A stretch of DNA of 64,000 bases from Flavobacterium frigoris (GTDB taxonomy: Bacteria; Bacteroidota; Bacteroidia; Flavobacteriales; Flavobacteriaceae). The notes beneath the pieces were generated by a model that saw nothing but the letters and a program-made list of their open reading frames with translations, searched no databases and had not been told where the DNA came from. The stretch covers positions 62,001 to 126,000 of the forward strand of contig NZ_FOFZ01000008.1 in the NCBI RefSeq assembly GCF_900111075.1, given 5' to 3'. Of the stretch, positions 25,939 through 35,176 are shown piece after piece (position 1 is the stretch's first letter; each line of letters opens with the position of its first letter). Made by a program: the position numbers and the translations under genes.

Positions 25939-25966
25939 GATATAATCTCAAATATCCGAACTACTT

Positions 25967-26803
25967 ATGGCTGAATTGAAATCAAAGTATGACCGTTTTA
26001 GACAAAAAGCAAATGTAATAATCTATGGAACAAGCACAAAAGCGGGTCGATTATTCGATTTAATCCTCCTTGGCCTTATTTTATTAAGCGTCGTTTTAGT
26101 AATGATGGAAACCGTTGCTGAATTTGATTTAAAATACCATTCCTACCTTGTACTTCTCGAGTGGATTATCACTGGATTATTTACCATCGAATACATTTTA
26201 AGAATCATTACAATCAATAAACCCTGGAAATACATGTCCAGTTTCTATGGCATCATTGATTTGCTCGCTATTTTGCCCATGTATTTGTCCATTTTCTTTA
26301 TGGGAACCAGTATTCTGACCGTCGTACGTTCGTTACGACTACTGCGATTATTCAAGATACTAAACCATCCACAGTTTACAAGTCAGTCACTGCAGTTAAA
26401 CCAAGCCATTAAAGCCAGCAAGGGCAAAATCATAGTCTTCATATACTTTGTATTGATCTCCACCATTATCATTGGATCGATAATGTACCTAGTAGAAGGT
26501 AAGGAAAGTGGTTTTACCAGTATTCCGGCCAGTATTTATTGGACAATTGTCACCCTAACTACCGTTGGCTATGGAGACATCTCTCCTGAGACACCATTAG
26601 GACAATTTATCGCTTCTTTTGTTATGATTTTGGGATACGGCATCATCGCAGTACCTACTGGTATCGTAACTGCCGAAATCGCCAAAAGAACTCATGATAA
26701 AGTCGCTATTCATAAAAAACCATGTACAAACTGCGGTACCGAAGATTATCCAGAAAATGCTAACTTTTGCCCCCATTGCGGACATTCATTTGATACTAAA
26801 TAA
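25967..26803 (+). CDS. Voltage-gated-type ion channel with C-terminal zinc ribbon
   Basis: A 278-residue inner membrane protein of the six-helix potassium channel type. S1-S4 span about residues 25-130 (SLRLLRLFKILN is an S4-like basic helix), followed by S5, the pore with TLTTVGYGDISP (selectivity filter TVGYGD) and S6 (GYGIIAVPTGIVTAEI). After a short linker the tail CTNCGTEDYPENANFCPHCG forms a four-cysteine zinc ribbon, which probably works in the cytoplasm as an interaction module. The ATG at 25967 follows the nuclease gene by 28 bases. Confidence 0.9.
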   Translation: MAELKSKYDRFRQKANVIIYGTSTKAGRLFDLILLGLILLSVVLVMMETVAEFDLKYHSYLVLLEWIITGLFTIEYILRIITINKPWKYMSSFYGIIDLLAILPMYLSIFFMGTSILTVVRSLRLLRLFKILNHPQFTSQSLQLNQAIKASKGKIIVFIYFVLISTIIIGSIMYLVEGKESGFTSIPASIYWTIVTLTTVGYGDISPETPLGQFIASFVMILGYGIIAVPTGIVTAEIAKRTHDKVAIHKKPCTNCGTEDYPENANFCPHCGHSFDTK

Positions 26804-26958
26804 GCTATGAAGCAATTCCAGCTATGCACTACAACTCCTCCTCCTACAAGTTGTATTTCTAAGACATAAAAGGAGCTTCTAAAGGCGCTCTTTTACGTCA
26901 ATAAATACTAACTTGCAGTCATCCGGGGTTTACGTTGCTATCTGGGCTAAAAATAAAT

Positions 26959-27876
26959 ATGAAACATCTCATCACCATTGTCGGGCCTACAGCCATAGGA
27001 AAAACAGCCTTAAGTATTATTTTGGCTAATCATTTTCAATGCGAAATTATTTCTTGTGATAGCCGACAATTTTTCAAGGAAATGACAATTGGAACCGCCA
27101 CTCCTACCGCAACCGAATTAGCTGCTGCTCCGCATCATTTCATCCAAAATAAATCCATATTTGAGAATTATACCGTTGGTGATTTTGAGAAAGACGCGAT
27201 TAAAAAAATCGATGAATTATTTTTGATAAATGATTATGTAATACTCGTAGGAGGCTCTGGTTTGTATGTAAATGCTGTTTTAAAAGGCTTTGATGAGTTC
27301 CCTGAAATAGATCCTTCAGTACGCGAAGCTGTAAATGCACAGTATGAAAAACTTGGTATCGTTTATTTGCAAGAGCAATTAAAAACACTTGATTTCGCTT
27401 ACTTTGAAAGCATAACAAAAGAAAATCCGCAAACCCTTCAAAACCCGCAGCGGATGATGCGCTTTCTAGAAGTATGCATTGGCGCAGCACGGCCGTACTC
27501 TTCCTTTTTGAATCAGAAAACGAACGAACGCAGCTTCACTCCTATTCTTATCGGTCTTGAAGCAGAAAGAAGCGTAATGTACAACCGAATTAACCAACGC
27601 GTCAATATTATGATGAACGCAGGATTATTGGCAGAAGCCAAAAGCCTATATAAAAACAAAGAGTTGAATGCCCTACAAACCGTAGGATACAGAGAATTGT
27701 TTAGCTACTTTGATGGAGATTTTAGCTTGGAATTTGCTATCGAAGAAATCAAGAAAAACACTCGACGTTTTGCCAAGCGTCAACTCACTTGGTTCAAAAG
27801 AGATGAAAACACAAAATGGTTTGATTTTGAAACACCTTATACAACAATTATCGATTACGTCAACTCCATAAAATAA
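26959..27876 (+). CDS. miaA: tRNA dimethylallyltransferase
   Basis: A 305-residue enzyme that transfers a dimethylallyl group to A37 of tRNAs reading UNN codons. The P-loop GPTAIGKTALS, IISCDSRQFFKEM, the substrate-binding segment GGSGLYVNAVLKG and the C-terminal LQTVGYRELFSYFDG and TRRFAKRQLTWFKRD are all present. The ATG at 26959 gives a normal N-terminus (MKHLITIVGPT); the frame also opens at a TTG eight codons earlier, without support. Confidence 0.95.
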   Translation: MKHLITIVGPTAIGKTALSIILANHFQCEIISCDSRQFFKEMTIGTATPTATELAAAPHHFIQNKSIFENYTVGDFEKDAIKKIDELFLINDYVILVGGSGLYVNAVLKGFDEFPEIDPSVREAVNAQYEKLGIVYLQEQLKTLDFAYFESITKENPQTLQNPQRMMRFLEVCIGAARPYSSFLNQKTNERSFTPILIGLEAERSVMYNRINQRVNIMMNAGLLAEAKSLYKNKELNALQTVGYRELFSYFDGDFSLEFAIEEIKKNTRRFAKRQLTWFKRDENTKWFDFETPYTTIIDYVNSIK

Positions 27877-27952
27877 AAGTTAGATTTTGGAAATAGTTAT
27901 GCCACATGCCATTCTAAAATCCTAAATCGTTAATCAAAAATCTTAAATTTTC

Positions 27953-28693
27953 ATGCCAATAGCTCCAAATTTCACTTCTGTTTTAAGTAAGGATTGGGAA
28001 ATCAATTTCACCCAATGCATGCCTAATGGCTATTTAAAATACACTGACTTATGTAATATTCTGCAATTAACTGCTGCGGCACATTCTGATATGGGTGGTA
28101 TTAGTTTTTCTGATATGCAGGAATTCAGTCAAGCTTGGGTACTAAGCAGAATGCGTGTTGAAATTAGCGCATTACCAAAATGGAGAGATGTAGTCACGGT
28201 AACAACATGGATTAACACCCTAGAAAACTCCCGTTCTGTGCGTGCATTAGAAATGCATATAAACGGCATTAAAATTGTCGGTTCAGAAACTTTTTGGGCT
28301 GTATTTAATACAGAGAAACGCCGTCCGGAAGCATTAGCCTTACCATACGAACATTTCGAACTGTATCCCGAAAGAAAACCAACCGTAGAAAGTTTTTCTA
28401 AAATAACGGTCAATCCAGAGAAGGAAGTGGTTTTTAAGAAAGTGGTTTACTTATCTGATTTAGATATTGTCAATCATGTTAATAATGTAAAATACCTAGA
28501 ATGGTGCTTAGACCATGTGGACGAAAAATTAATTCTGAATCAAAAGCTGAATAGTTTTGAAATGAATTTTATGAAAGAATTATCTTTAAATGATACCGTT
28601 GTAATACATGAGAATCTATCAGAAGAATCTAGTACATTTAGTATCACAAAAGAAGATAAAACCTGCTTTGCTTTACAATTGAATTGGAAATAA
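27953..28693 (+). CDS. Acyl-ACP thioesterase (FatA/FatB-like)
   Basis: A 246-residue double hot-dog thioesterase that releases fatty acids from acyl carrier protein. LQLTAAAHSDMGGISFSDMQ, WVLSRMRVEISALPKW and VYLSDLDIVNHVNNVKYLEW are typical of the bacterial acyl-ACP_TE family. In the last, Asp-x-x-x-His with a following Asn gives the catalytic region. It is the last gene of the plus-strand run from 20.6 kb and is followed by two hairpins. Confidence 0.9.
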   Translation: MPIAPNFTSVLSKDWEINFTQCMPNGYLKYTDLCNILQLTAAAHSDMGGISFSDMQEFSQAWVLSRMRVEISALPKWRDVVTVTTWINTLENSRSVRALEMHINGIKIVGSETFWAVFNTEKRRPEALALPYEHFELYPERKPTVESFSKITVNPEKEVVFKKVVYLSDLDIVNHVNNVKYLEWCLDHVDEKLILNQKLNSFEMNFMKELSLNDTVVIHENLSEESSTFSITKEDKTCFALQLNWK

Positions 28694-28784
28694 AAACATC
28701 TTATTTCTACAAAATGCTAGCCCAAATAGAGGCAAATATCCTTTTATGCCAATAACGACAATTCGGCATGGCAAAAAAGATTGT

Positions 28785-28807
28785 AGTCTCGTCTTTAGGA
28801 CGAGACT
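28785..28807. repeat. Perfect hairpin without T-tail
   Basis: AGTCTCGTC-tttag-GACGAGACT, a 9-bp perfect stem, lies 92 bases after the thioesterase stop. The plus-strand side is followed by GGAAAAAAG, so it is not a classical terminator in that direction; on the minus strand it is followed by ACAATCTTTTTT. It may be a palindromic repeat element or part of a terminator. Confidence 0.6.
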
Positions 28808-28824
28808 GGAAAAAAGCACAAAAA

Positions 28825-28848
28825 AAGGCTTCGATTTCTCGAAGCCTT
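28825..28848 (-). terminator. Terminator of the two-component operon
   Basis: AAGGCTTCGA-tttc-TCGAAGCCTT, a perfect 10-bp stem. On the minus strand it is followed by a T-run, just behind the stop of the response regulator gene. Confidence 0.9.
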
Positions 28849-28855
28849 CTCTATT

Positions 28856-29572
28856 TTATTTTTCTACTTTGTTTTTTACAACTAATCTAAAACCTTCGCC
28901 GTGAATATTCAAGATTTCTACATCTTCATCTAATTTAAGATACTTTCTTAGTTTAGCGATGTACACGTCCATACTTCTAGACGTGAAATAGTTATCATCT
29001 CTCCATATTTTTGTCAAGGCTAATTCTCTAGGCATTAAATCATTTTCATGAAGAATTAACATTTTCAATAATTCATTCTCTTTTGGAGACAATTTAATTG
29101 GTTCTTGATTATCAAAAGTTAAAAATCTCAATTTAGAATTAAGATGAAATTTCCCAATATTGAATTCAAATTGAACTTGCTCTGTTTTAGAATCAGAAGA
29201 TTTTCTTTGAATGATCGCTTTTATTTTCATCAACAACACTTCGGAATCAAAAGGTTTGTTCAAGTAATCATCAGCTCCCGCTTTGTATCCTTTTAAAACA
29301 TCCTCTTTCATTGATTTTGCAGTAAGGAAAATAATAGGTACTTCGCTATTTTTCTCTCTTATTTCCTTAGCTAATGTATAACCATCCTTATACGGCATCA
29401 TTACATCCAGAATACATAAATCGTAGGTGTCTTTTTTGAATTTTTCAAATCCTTCCATACCATTCTTAGCCAAAGTAACATCAAAATCATTTAGCATTAA
29501 ATAATCTTTAAGTACTGCACCAAAATTAAGGTCGTCTTCTACTAAAAGTATTTTTTTATTTATATTTTCCAT
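28856..29572 (-). CDS. OmpR-type response regulator transcription factor
   Basis: A 238-residue cytoplasmic regulator. The receiver domain has the acidic pair near residue 12-13 (LLVEDD), phospho-acceptor Asp56 (CILDVMMP), Thr in FLTAKS and Lys in DDYLNKPF. The C-terminal half is a winged-helix DNA-binding domain (LSPKENELLKMLILHEN, MDVYIAKLRKYL, NIHGEGFRLVV). It resembles RprY of Bacteroides, for which this kinase-regulator pair is the best-known relative. It is 22 bases downstream of the kinase gene. Confidence 0.93.
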   Translation of the reverse strand: MENINKKILLVEDDLNFGAVLKDYLMLNDFDVTLAKNGMEGFEKFKKDTYDLCILDVMMPYKDGYTLAKEIREKNSEVPIIFLTAKSMKEDVLKGYKAGADDYLNKPFDSEVLLMKIKAIIQRKSSDSKTEQVQFEFNIGKFHLNSKLRFLTFDNQEPIKLSPKENELLKMLILHENDLMPRELALTKIWRDDNYFTSRSMDVYIAKLRKYLKLDEDVEILNIHGEGFRLVVKNKVEK

Positions 29573-29594
29573 ATTATAATTTATTTGCGGTATT

Positions 29595-31178
29595 TTAATT
29601 TATTAGGGGTAATTTTATTATAAAGGTACTCCCTTTCCCTTTTTCACTTTCTACATATACCTGACCGTTATGATCTTCTACAATCCTTTTAACGTAGGCT
29701 AAGCCTAAGCCATGACCTTTCACATTATGTATATTTCCAGTGTGTTCTCTATAAAACTTTTCAAAAACTCTTTTTTGAGCTACTTTACTCATTCCTAATC
29801 CTTTATCCTGCACTTTAATAAGGATCATATCTTTAATATTTTCTGTATACACATCAATATCTGGTACATCAGGAGAGTATTTAATTGCATTTTCAAGAAC
29901 ATTAACGATTACATTTGTAAAATGTACATCATTCATTAAAACGGTGGTTCTCGCCGCTTCAAAATGAGTTGTAATTTGTCCTTCTCTATCTTCTAGAATT
30001 AAGTTCACATGCTCAATAGCATCAACTATAACTTCTTCAACATTACTCGATTCTTTTTCTATATCAAGCTCCTTTTTCTCGAGTTTAGAAATTCTTAACA
30101 CATTTTCGACCTGGGCATGCATCCGTTTATTTTCATCCCGAATCATCTGCAAGTATTTGAAAACCTTTTCCTTGTCATCAATTATTTTTGGGTTCTTAAT
30201 TGCATCCAAAGCCAAATTAATTGTGGCAATAGGTGTTTTAAACTCATGCGTCATATTATTAATGAAATCTGTTTTAATTTCAGAAATTTGACGTTGGCGT
30301 ATTAATTGATTTAATGCACTTGTATAAGCCACAATAATAATTAACGTAAAAATAATCGACAATACGGTTATACTTATCAATTCAGATAACAAGAATTTTT
30401 TCTTGTGCGGAAAACTAACTAATAACTTGTATTTTTCATTTCCCTCATTGTCCGCATATACTGGTACCGTATAGGTTGCTCCCTCATCATATTTAAAATC
30501 AGGCGACTTTACGTTCGTGGCAATGCCATTACTGTAAATTCCGAATTCAAATTTTGTTTTTACTCCAGATACCTCTAATTCCTTTTTTATTAGTTTCTGT
30601 AAAGTCTCTACCGAAACCCTTTCTTGCAGTGGCATTGCAGCTGCAATATCTTTGTAAGAGATTTCAAATTGCACTTTATCTAGTACATCTAGATTACCTG
30701 ATTTTTCAATCGTTACGTCAGGAAGTAGATTATTAGATAAACTTGATTTATCAACCGTGTTATTGTTATATACCTCTGTTACCCGTTTAGAACTAAAATT
30801 CTTGAACTTCTCATTATTAAATTTCTTATTAAATAATGACGATGAAATATCATAATCTTCAGAAATAACACTATTGGAATAGACAATAGTTTTATTCGTT
30901 TTTGTATTTCTCTGTACATAATAAAACTCTGTTAAATCTTCTTTTTTTGGCGTTTGGCCCGTGCTATCTTTTATGGTATTGTATCTATTATAAAAACTAT
31001 ACGCTTCTTGTTTTTGAAGTTTATCTGCTACATTACCAATAACCTGCGTTACGTGAAATTTAAATTGTTCATCATTATTTTTAAATGAACTATCGAACCA
31101 ATACACCTGGACAAGAATTATACCAATTAAGGATAAACTCATTAACAAAACTAGTAATCTAAAAAAAAGTTTATTCAT
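29595..31178 (-). CDS. Membrane sensor histidine kinase (RprX-like)
   Basis: A 527-residue inner membrane kinase. Helix 1 is at residues 5-27 and helix 2 at about 262-289; the roughly 230 residues between form a periplasmic sensor region of unknown ligand. The dimerisation and phosphotransfer domain carries His311 in NNMTHEFKTPIA. The ATPase domain has the N-box NVLENAIKYSPD, the G1 box DKGLGMS, the run EKFYRE and the G2 box GHGLGLAYVKRIV. It is encoded just ahead of its response regulator and behind coaE and a glycosyltransferase gene, so the four may form an operon. Confidence 0.93.
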   Translation of the reverse strand: MNKLFFRLLVLLMSLSLIGIILVQVYWFDSSFKNNDEQFKFHVTQVIGNVADKLQKQEAYSFYNRYNTIKDSTGQTPKKEDLTEFYYVQRNTKTNKTIVYSNSVISEDYDISSSLFNKKFNNEKFKNFSSKRVTEVYNNNTVDKSSLSNNLLPDVTIEKSGNLDVLDKVQFEISYKDIAAAMPLQERVSVETLQKLIKKELEVSGVKTKFEFGIYSNGIATNVKSPDFKYDEGATYTVPVYADNEGNEKYKLLVSFPHKKKFLLSELISITVLSIIFTLIIIVAYTSALNQLIRQRQISEIKTDFINNMTHEFKTPIATINLALDAIKNPKIIDDKEKVFKYLQMIRDENKRMHAQVENVLRISKLEKKELDIEKESSNVEEVIVDAIEHVNLILEDREGQITTHFEAARTTVLMNDVHFTNVIVNVLENAIKYSPDVPDIDVYTENIKDMILIKVQDKGLGMSKVAQKRVFEKFYREHTGNIHNVKGHGLGLAYVKRIVEDHNGQVYVESEKGKGSTFIIKLPLIN

Positions 31179-31237
31179 CAGAGCAAAATTAACATTTTAA
31201 CAGTATGAATGATAATATATTAACCAAACATTAACAT

Positions 31238-31834
31238 CTAACACTCGTTTTGTTTAATCTTCAAAATTTTAAGAATTTCATCCGTTTTTCTTTTAGCCAT
31301 TTCAACATCAATGTTTTCAATAACATAATCACTTTTTGAAACCCGCTGTTCATCAGTCCATTGTGAATTTATTCTTTCCAAAACCTGCTCTCTCGTTATT
31401 TTATCTCGTTCAATTACACGTTGAATGCGTGATTCTAATGGTGCTGTGACCGTAATTATTAGGTCGAAGTCTTTATAATTTCCGCTTTCAAATAAAATGG
31501 CTGCTTCATAAATTATAATTGGAAACTTTTTATGTTCCATAAGCCATTCTTTAAAATGCTGCTTAACTGCAGGATGAACAATCGCATTAAGTTCTTTTAA
31601 TTTTCCAGGGGCTTTAAACACGATTTCAGCTAGTTTATCTCTTTTCAGAATTGTTCCTTCAAAAAGTGTCTCACCAAATGTTTCTTTAATGGCACCTATA
31701 ACTTTAGGAGTTTGCATAATTTTCCTTGCTTCGTCATCTGCTATATAAACAGGTAGTCCCAAAGAATTAAAATACTTTGCAATCGTAGTTTTTCCGCTGC
31801 CGATTCCTCCTGTTAAACCTATAATTTTAGTCAT
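31238..31834 (-). CDS. coaE: Dephospho-CoA kinase
   Basis: A 198-residue P-loop kinase that phosphorylates dephospho-CoA, the last step of coenzyme A synthesis. IIGLTGGIGSGKTTIAKYF is the Walker A region, with VYIADDEARKIM, IVHPAVKQHFKEW, YEAAILFESG and VTAPLESRIQRVIERD following in family order. The ATG at 31834 is two bases past the stop of the upstream glycosyltransferase gene, which implies co-transcription. Confidence 0.95.
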   Translation of the reverse strand: MTKIIGLTGGIGSGKTTIAKYFNSLGLPVYIADDEARKIMQTPKVIGAIKETFGETLFEGTILKRDKLAEIVFKAPGKLKELNAIVHPAVKQHFKEWLMEHKKFPIIIYEAAILFESGNYKDFDLIITVTAPLESRIQRVIERDKITREQVLERINSQWTDEQRVSKSDYVIENIDVEMAKRKTDEILKILKIKQNEC

Positions 31835-31836
31835 AA

Positions 31837-32835
31837 TTATACTTTAAAAAACAATTCAGGAAAAGCATTTTGTGGCTTTTTCTTCAAAATAATAATTTTT
31901 ATAAATGATTCTATAAAACCTATTCCGTAGCCATAAAACTGTTTCCATACGGCTACTAACGATAAATAGCCAATTTTAATACTTCTATTCTGATATGTTG
32001 AGACCAAAAATAGTACCAAAAAGTAAATGAAATATAACTTTAGTAATAAATCAATATTGAAAATCAATAATAGTACTGCTATCACAAATCCAATAATAAA
32101 AACAGAGGGGAAAAAAAACGTAAGCTTATTGTGTTGCGGGTACCAACTATTAAGTATTGGTCTTGCTTTACCAAATTTATTAACTTGTACTGAAAACTTG
32201 TCCCAATCAATCCTTCTCTTATGATATACATACGCATTTGCGAAGAGTTTGGTTTCAAAACCTAAATTCCATAATCGGATTGATAAGTCTGGGTCTTCTC
32301 CAGGATGGATGTTTCCAAAGCCTTTTGATGCTTCAAACGCTTTTCTAGACAATCCCATATTGAAACTTCTTGGTTGGAATTTACCTATTTTTTCAGAACC
32401 GCCTCTTATTCCTCCAGTAGTCAAGAATGAAGTCATAGCAAAATTGATTGCCTTTTGTATATCTGAAAAGCTATCAAGTGCACGATCAGGACCTCCGAAG
32501 CAATCCGCATAATTTTGATTTAAAGCTATATCCACTTCGTTAAGATATTCTGCAGGAATAATACAATCAGAATCAAAAATAATAAAGTAATCGCCCTTTG
32601 CTTTTTTCATTCCGTAATTCCTAGAATCCCCAGGGCCAGAATTGTCTTTGTAGTAATAGGCAATAGTTAATTTATCATCGTATTTTTGAACCACATCATC
32701 ACATTTTAGAGAAGAGCCATCCTCTATAATTACAATTTCAAAATCTTCATTATAATTTGATTTTGATAAACTTTCTAATAGTTCATCAACTTCTTCAGGT
32801 CTATTGTAAACGGGGATAATTAAAGAAAAAAACAT
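31837..32835 (-). CDS. Family 2 glycosyltransferase
   Basis: A 332-residue GT-A glycosyltransferase. FSLIIPVYNRPEEVDELLES at the start, the nucleotide-sugar segment IVIIEDGSS and the DxD region FIIFDSDCIIP, and GEDPDLSIRLWNLG for the acceptor side are visible. Two hydrophobic helices near the C-terminus (about residues 243-290) anchor it to the inner membrane. The sugar and acceptor are unknown. It is tightly linked to coaE. Confidence 0.9.
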   Translation of the reverse strand: MFFSLIIPVYNRPEEVDELLESLSKSNYNEDFEIVIIEDGSSLKCDDVVQKYDDKLTIAYYYKDNSGPGDSRNYGMKKAKGDYFIIFDSDCIIPAEYLNEVDIALNQNYADCFGGPDRALDSFSDIQKAINFAMTSFLTTGGIRGGSEKIGKFQPRSFNMGLSRKAFEASKGFGNIHPGEDPDLSIRLWNLGFETKLFANAYVYHKRRIDWDKFSVQVNKFGKARPILNSWYPQHNKLTFFFPSVFIIGFVIAVLLLIFNIDLLLKLYFIYFLVLFLVSTYQNRSIKIGYLSLVAVWKQFYGYGIGFIESFIKIIILKKKPQNAFPELFFKV

Positions 32836-32907
32836 CTATTTAATAGGGTATTAGTTAAAAAATAAATAAGGCTGCAAAGATATACTATTATGTAGTATTC
32901 ATAAAAA

Positions 32908-32932
32908 AACCATCAACTTATAATTGATGGTT
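32908..32932 (-). terminator. Terminator behind fabI
   Basis: AACCATCAA (32908-32916) pairs with TTGATGGTT (32924-32932); on the minus strand the stem is followed by a T-run. Confidence 0.85.
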
Positions 32933-32962
32933 CTGTATAAAATTTAAGTAGGCTTTTTCTCG

Positions 32963-33769
32963 TTATTCAAACATTTCCATTACCTCTTGACTCACTCCCA
33001 TATTAGAGAATCCTCCATCGTGTAATAGGTTTTGTAGCGTGACCATTTTAGTTAAATCTGAAAACATAGAAACGGTATAATTCGCACAATCTACAGCACT
33101 TGCATTCCCCAAGGGCGCCATTTTATCAGCAAACGCAATAAAACCATCAAATCCTTTCACTCCTTGACCTGCTTTCGTCGCAGTTGGTGATTGGGAAATA
33201 GTATTTACTCGCACTTTTTTATCCCTTCCAAAGAAATAGCCAAAACTACGGGCGATGGATTCCAAGTACGCTTTATTGTCTGCCATATCATTGTAATCCG
33301 GAAAAACACGTTGCGCTGCCATATAAGACAAGGCGACAATACTTCCCCATTCATTCATAGCGTCTTTTTTATACAATACTTGCATTACTTTGTGAAAAGA
33401 AACAGCAGAAATATTCCAACCCTTTTCAGTATATTCGTAATTCTGATTCGTATAATGATTTCCTTTTCTAACATTGATAGACATTCCAATTGAATGCAAA
33501 ACAAAATCTATTTTGCCTCCTAGAATATCCATAGCTTGATCTACTAAATTTTCTAAATCAGCCACCGAAGTCGCATCAGCAGCAATAATTTGTGCCCCGG
33601 TTTTTTTACCAAGTGCATCAATTGAACCCATCCTTATTGACGCTGGAGCATTCGAAAGAACAAAAACACCTCCTTCTTCATGAACTCTTTCCGCTGTTTT
33701 CCAAGCGATAGAGTTTTCATCCAACGCACCAAAAATAATACCTCTTTTTCCTTTCAATAAATTATACAT
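32963..33769 (-). CDS. fabI: Enoyl-ACP reductase, SDR type
   Basis: A 268-residue NADH-dependent reductase of the last step of fatty acid elongation, working on trans-2-enoyl-ACP. KRGIIFGALDENSIAW is the FabI version of the nucleotide-binding loop (GALDENSIAW corresponds to the GvaneSIAyG region). The catalytic pair is Tyr159 and Lys166 (YNDMADNK, Y-x6-K) with Tyr149 ahead in SYMAAQR. NTISQSPTATKAGQGVKGFD is the substrate-binding loop. A different enoyl-ACP reductase, FabV, is encoded just upstream, but a terminator hairpin between them suggests separate control. Confidence 0.9.
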   Translation of the reverse strand: MYNLLKGKRGIIFGALDENSIAWKTAERVHEEGGVFVLSNAPASIRMGSIDALGKKTGAQIIAADATSVADLENLVDQAMDILGGKIDFVLHSIGMSINVRKGNHYTNQNYEYTEKGWNISAVSFHKVMQVLYKKDAMNEWGSIVALSYMAAQRVFPDYNDMADNKAYLESIARSFGYFFGRDKKVRVNTISQSPTATKAGQGVKGFDGFIAFADKMAPLGNASAVDCANYTVSMFSDLTKMVTLQNLLHDGGFSNMGVSQEVMEMFE

Positions 33770-33802
33770 GCCAATTACTATTTAAAGTGTTTGATTTAAA
33801 AT

Positions 33803-33854
33803 AAAAAAACACCTTAATTTCTAAAGGATAAACCAATATGAAATTAAAGTGTTT
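33803..33854 (-). terminator. Terminator behind fabV
   Basis: AAACACCTTAATTTC (33807-33821) pairs with GAAATTAAAGTGTTT (33840-33854) with one mismatch; on the minus strand a T-run follows. Confidence 0.75.
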
Positions 33855-33882
33855 TACAAAAATTCACTGCTGTTAAATCGTA

Positions 33883-35073
33883 TTATGCAATACTCTCAAC
33901 ACCTACCATTTCGTTTGCTTCTGCTTTGTAGTCTACTCCAGCAAATCCAAATCCGAAAAGATTATGAAAATCACTTCTGTATCCTTCTAAATCTCCAAGG
34001 TCCGCTAGGTTCTCAGTTGTTGCTTCTTGCCATAACTTGGCTATTTTTTCTTGAACATCAGGACGCATTTCCCAATCGTCAACACGAATTCTTCCTTTTT
34101 CATCTGTAGGTATTTCTTTTCCGGAGAACAATCTATCAGCATACAAACGTTGAATTTGTTCGATACAACCTTCGTGAATTCCTTCTTCTTTCATTATTTT
34201 ATACAATAACGAAATATACAAAGGAATAACTGGAATCGCTGAACTCGCTTGTGTTACTAAAGCTTTATTTACAGAAACATAGGCTTTACCGTCAATGTCA
34301 GCCAAACTGTCTGTGATAGTAAATGCGGTAGCTTCCAAGTCATCTTTAGCACGACCAATTGTTCCTTTTCTATAAACCGCTTCAGTTAATGATGGCCCTA
34401 TGTAAGAATAAGCAACAGTTGTTGCACCTGGAGCCAATAAATTTTCTGCTTTTAACGCATCGATCCACATTTTCCAATCTTCACCTCCCATTACAGCAAC
34501 CGTATTTTCAATATCATCACCACTAGATGGTTCAATTGAAATCTCTGATACTTTTCCAGAATGAAAATCTACTGTTTTATTAGTAAAAGTACCACCTATC
34601 GGTTTTAATACAGAACGATGTAAAATACCTGTAGTAGGATGCATACGAACTGGTGAAGCCAAGCTATAGATTATTAAATCTACTTGTCCTAAATCAGCTT
34701 TTATAAGGTCTAATGTTTGTTTTTTTATTTCATTCGAAAAAGCATCTCCGTTTATACTTTTTGCATACAGACCTGCTTTATGTGCTTCTTTTTCGAAAGC
34801 TGCAGAGTTGTACCAACCTGGAGAAGCAGTTCTACCTTCTGTAGGTGGCTTTTCAAAAAACACTCCTATAGTAGCTGCATTTGATCCAAAAGCACTAGAA
34901 ATTCTTGAAGCTAATCCAAAACCTGTTGAAGCACCAATTACTAATACTTTTTTAGCTCCATTGATAGCACCTTTTGATTTAATGTATTCAATTTGATTTT
35001 TTATATTTTGTTCGCATCCATCAGGGTGAGCTGTCAAACAAATAAATCCTCTCATTCTTGGTTCTATAATCAT
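33883..35073 (-). CDS. fabV: Enoyl-ACP/enoyl-CoA reductase FabV
   Basis: A 396-residue reductase of the FabV/TER family, larger than FabI and known in other bacteria to be insensitive to triclosan. VIGASTGFGLASRIS is the nucleotide-binding loop (residues 45-59). PVRMHPTTG and the active-site segment AYSYIGPSLTEAVYRKGTIG follow; Tyr234 and Lys243 form the Y-x8-K pair of the family. DEKGRIRVDDWEMRPDVQ and the C-terminal NLFGFGFAGVDY complete the protein. It has its own promoter (35147-35176) and terminator. FabI is encoded 113 bases downstream. Confidence 0.95.
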   Translation of the reverse strand: MIIEPRMRGFICLTAHPDGCEQNIKNQIEYIKSKGAINGAKKVLVIGASTGFGLASRISSAFGSNAATIGVFFEKPPTEGRTASPGWYNSAAFEKEAHKAGLYAKSINGDAFSNEIKKQTLDLIKADLGQVDLIIYSLASPVRMHPTTGILHRSVLKPIGGTFTNKTVDFHSGKVSEISIEPSSGDDIENTVAVMGGEDWKMWIDALKAENLLAPGATTVAYSYIGPSLTEAVYRKGTIGRAKDDLEATAFTITDSLADIDGKAYVSVNKALVTQASSAIPVIPLYISLLYKIMKEEGIHEGCIEQIQRLYADRLFSGKEIPTDEKGRIRVDDWEMRPDVQEKIAKLWQEATTENLADLGDLEGYRSDFHNLFGFGFAGVDYKAEANEMVGVESIA

Positions 35074-35146
35074 TTTTATATCGTTTAATCGTTGATTTAG
35101 TATTTCAATTTATTTGTAAAATTTTCATCCTTCTTCCAAAAAAGAA

Positions 35147-35176
35147 CAAATATAACCCAAAAAACTAGTTCAGCAA
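35147..35176 (-). promoter_or_regulatory. Promoter of fabV
   Basis: On the minus strand: TTG (35176-35174), 19 bases, TATATTTG (35154-35147). The -33 box lies within the last codons of recN. Good match to the Bacteroidota consensus. Confidence 0.75.
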
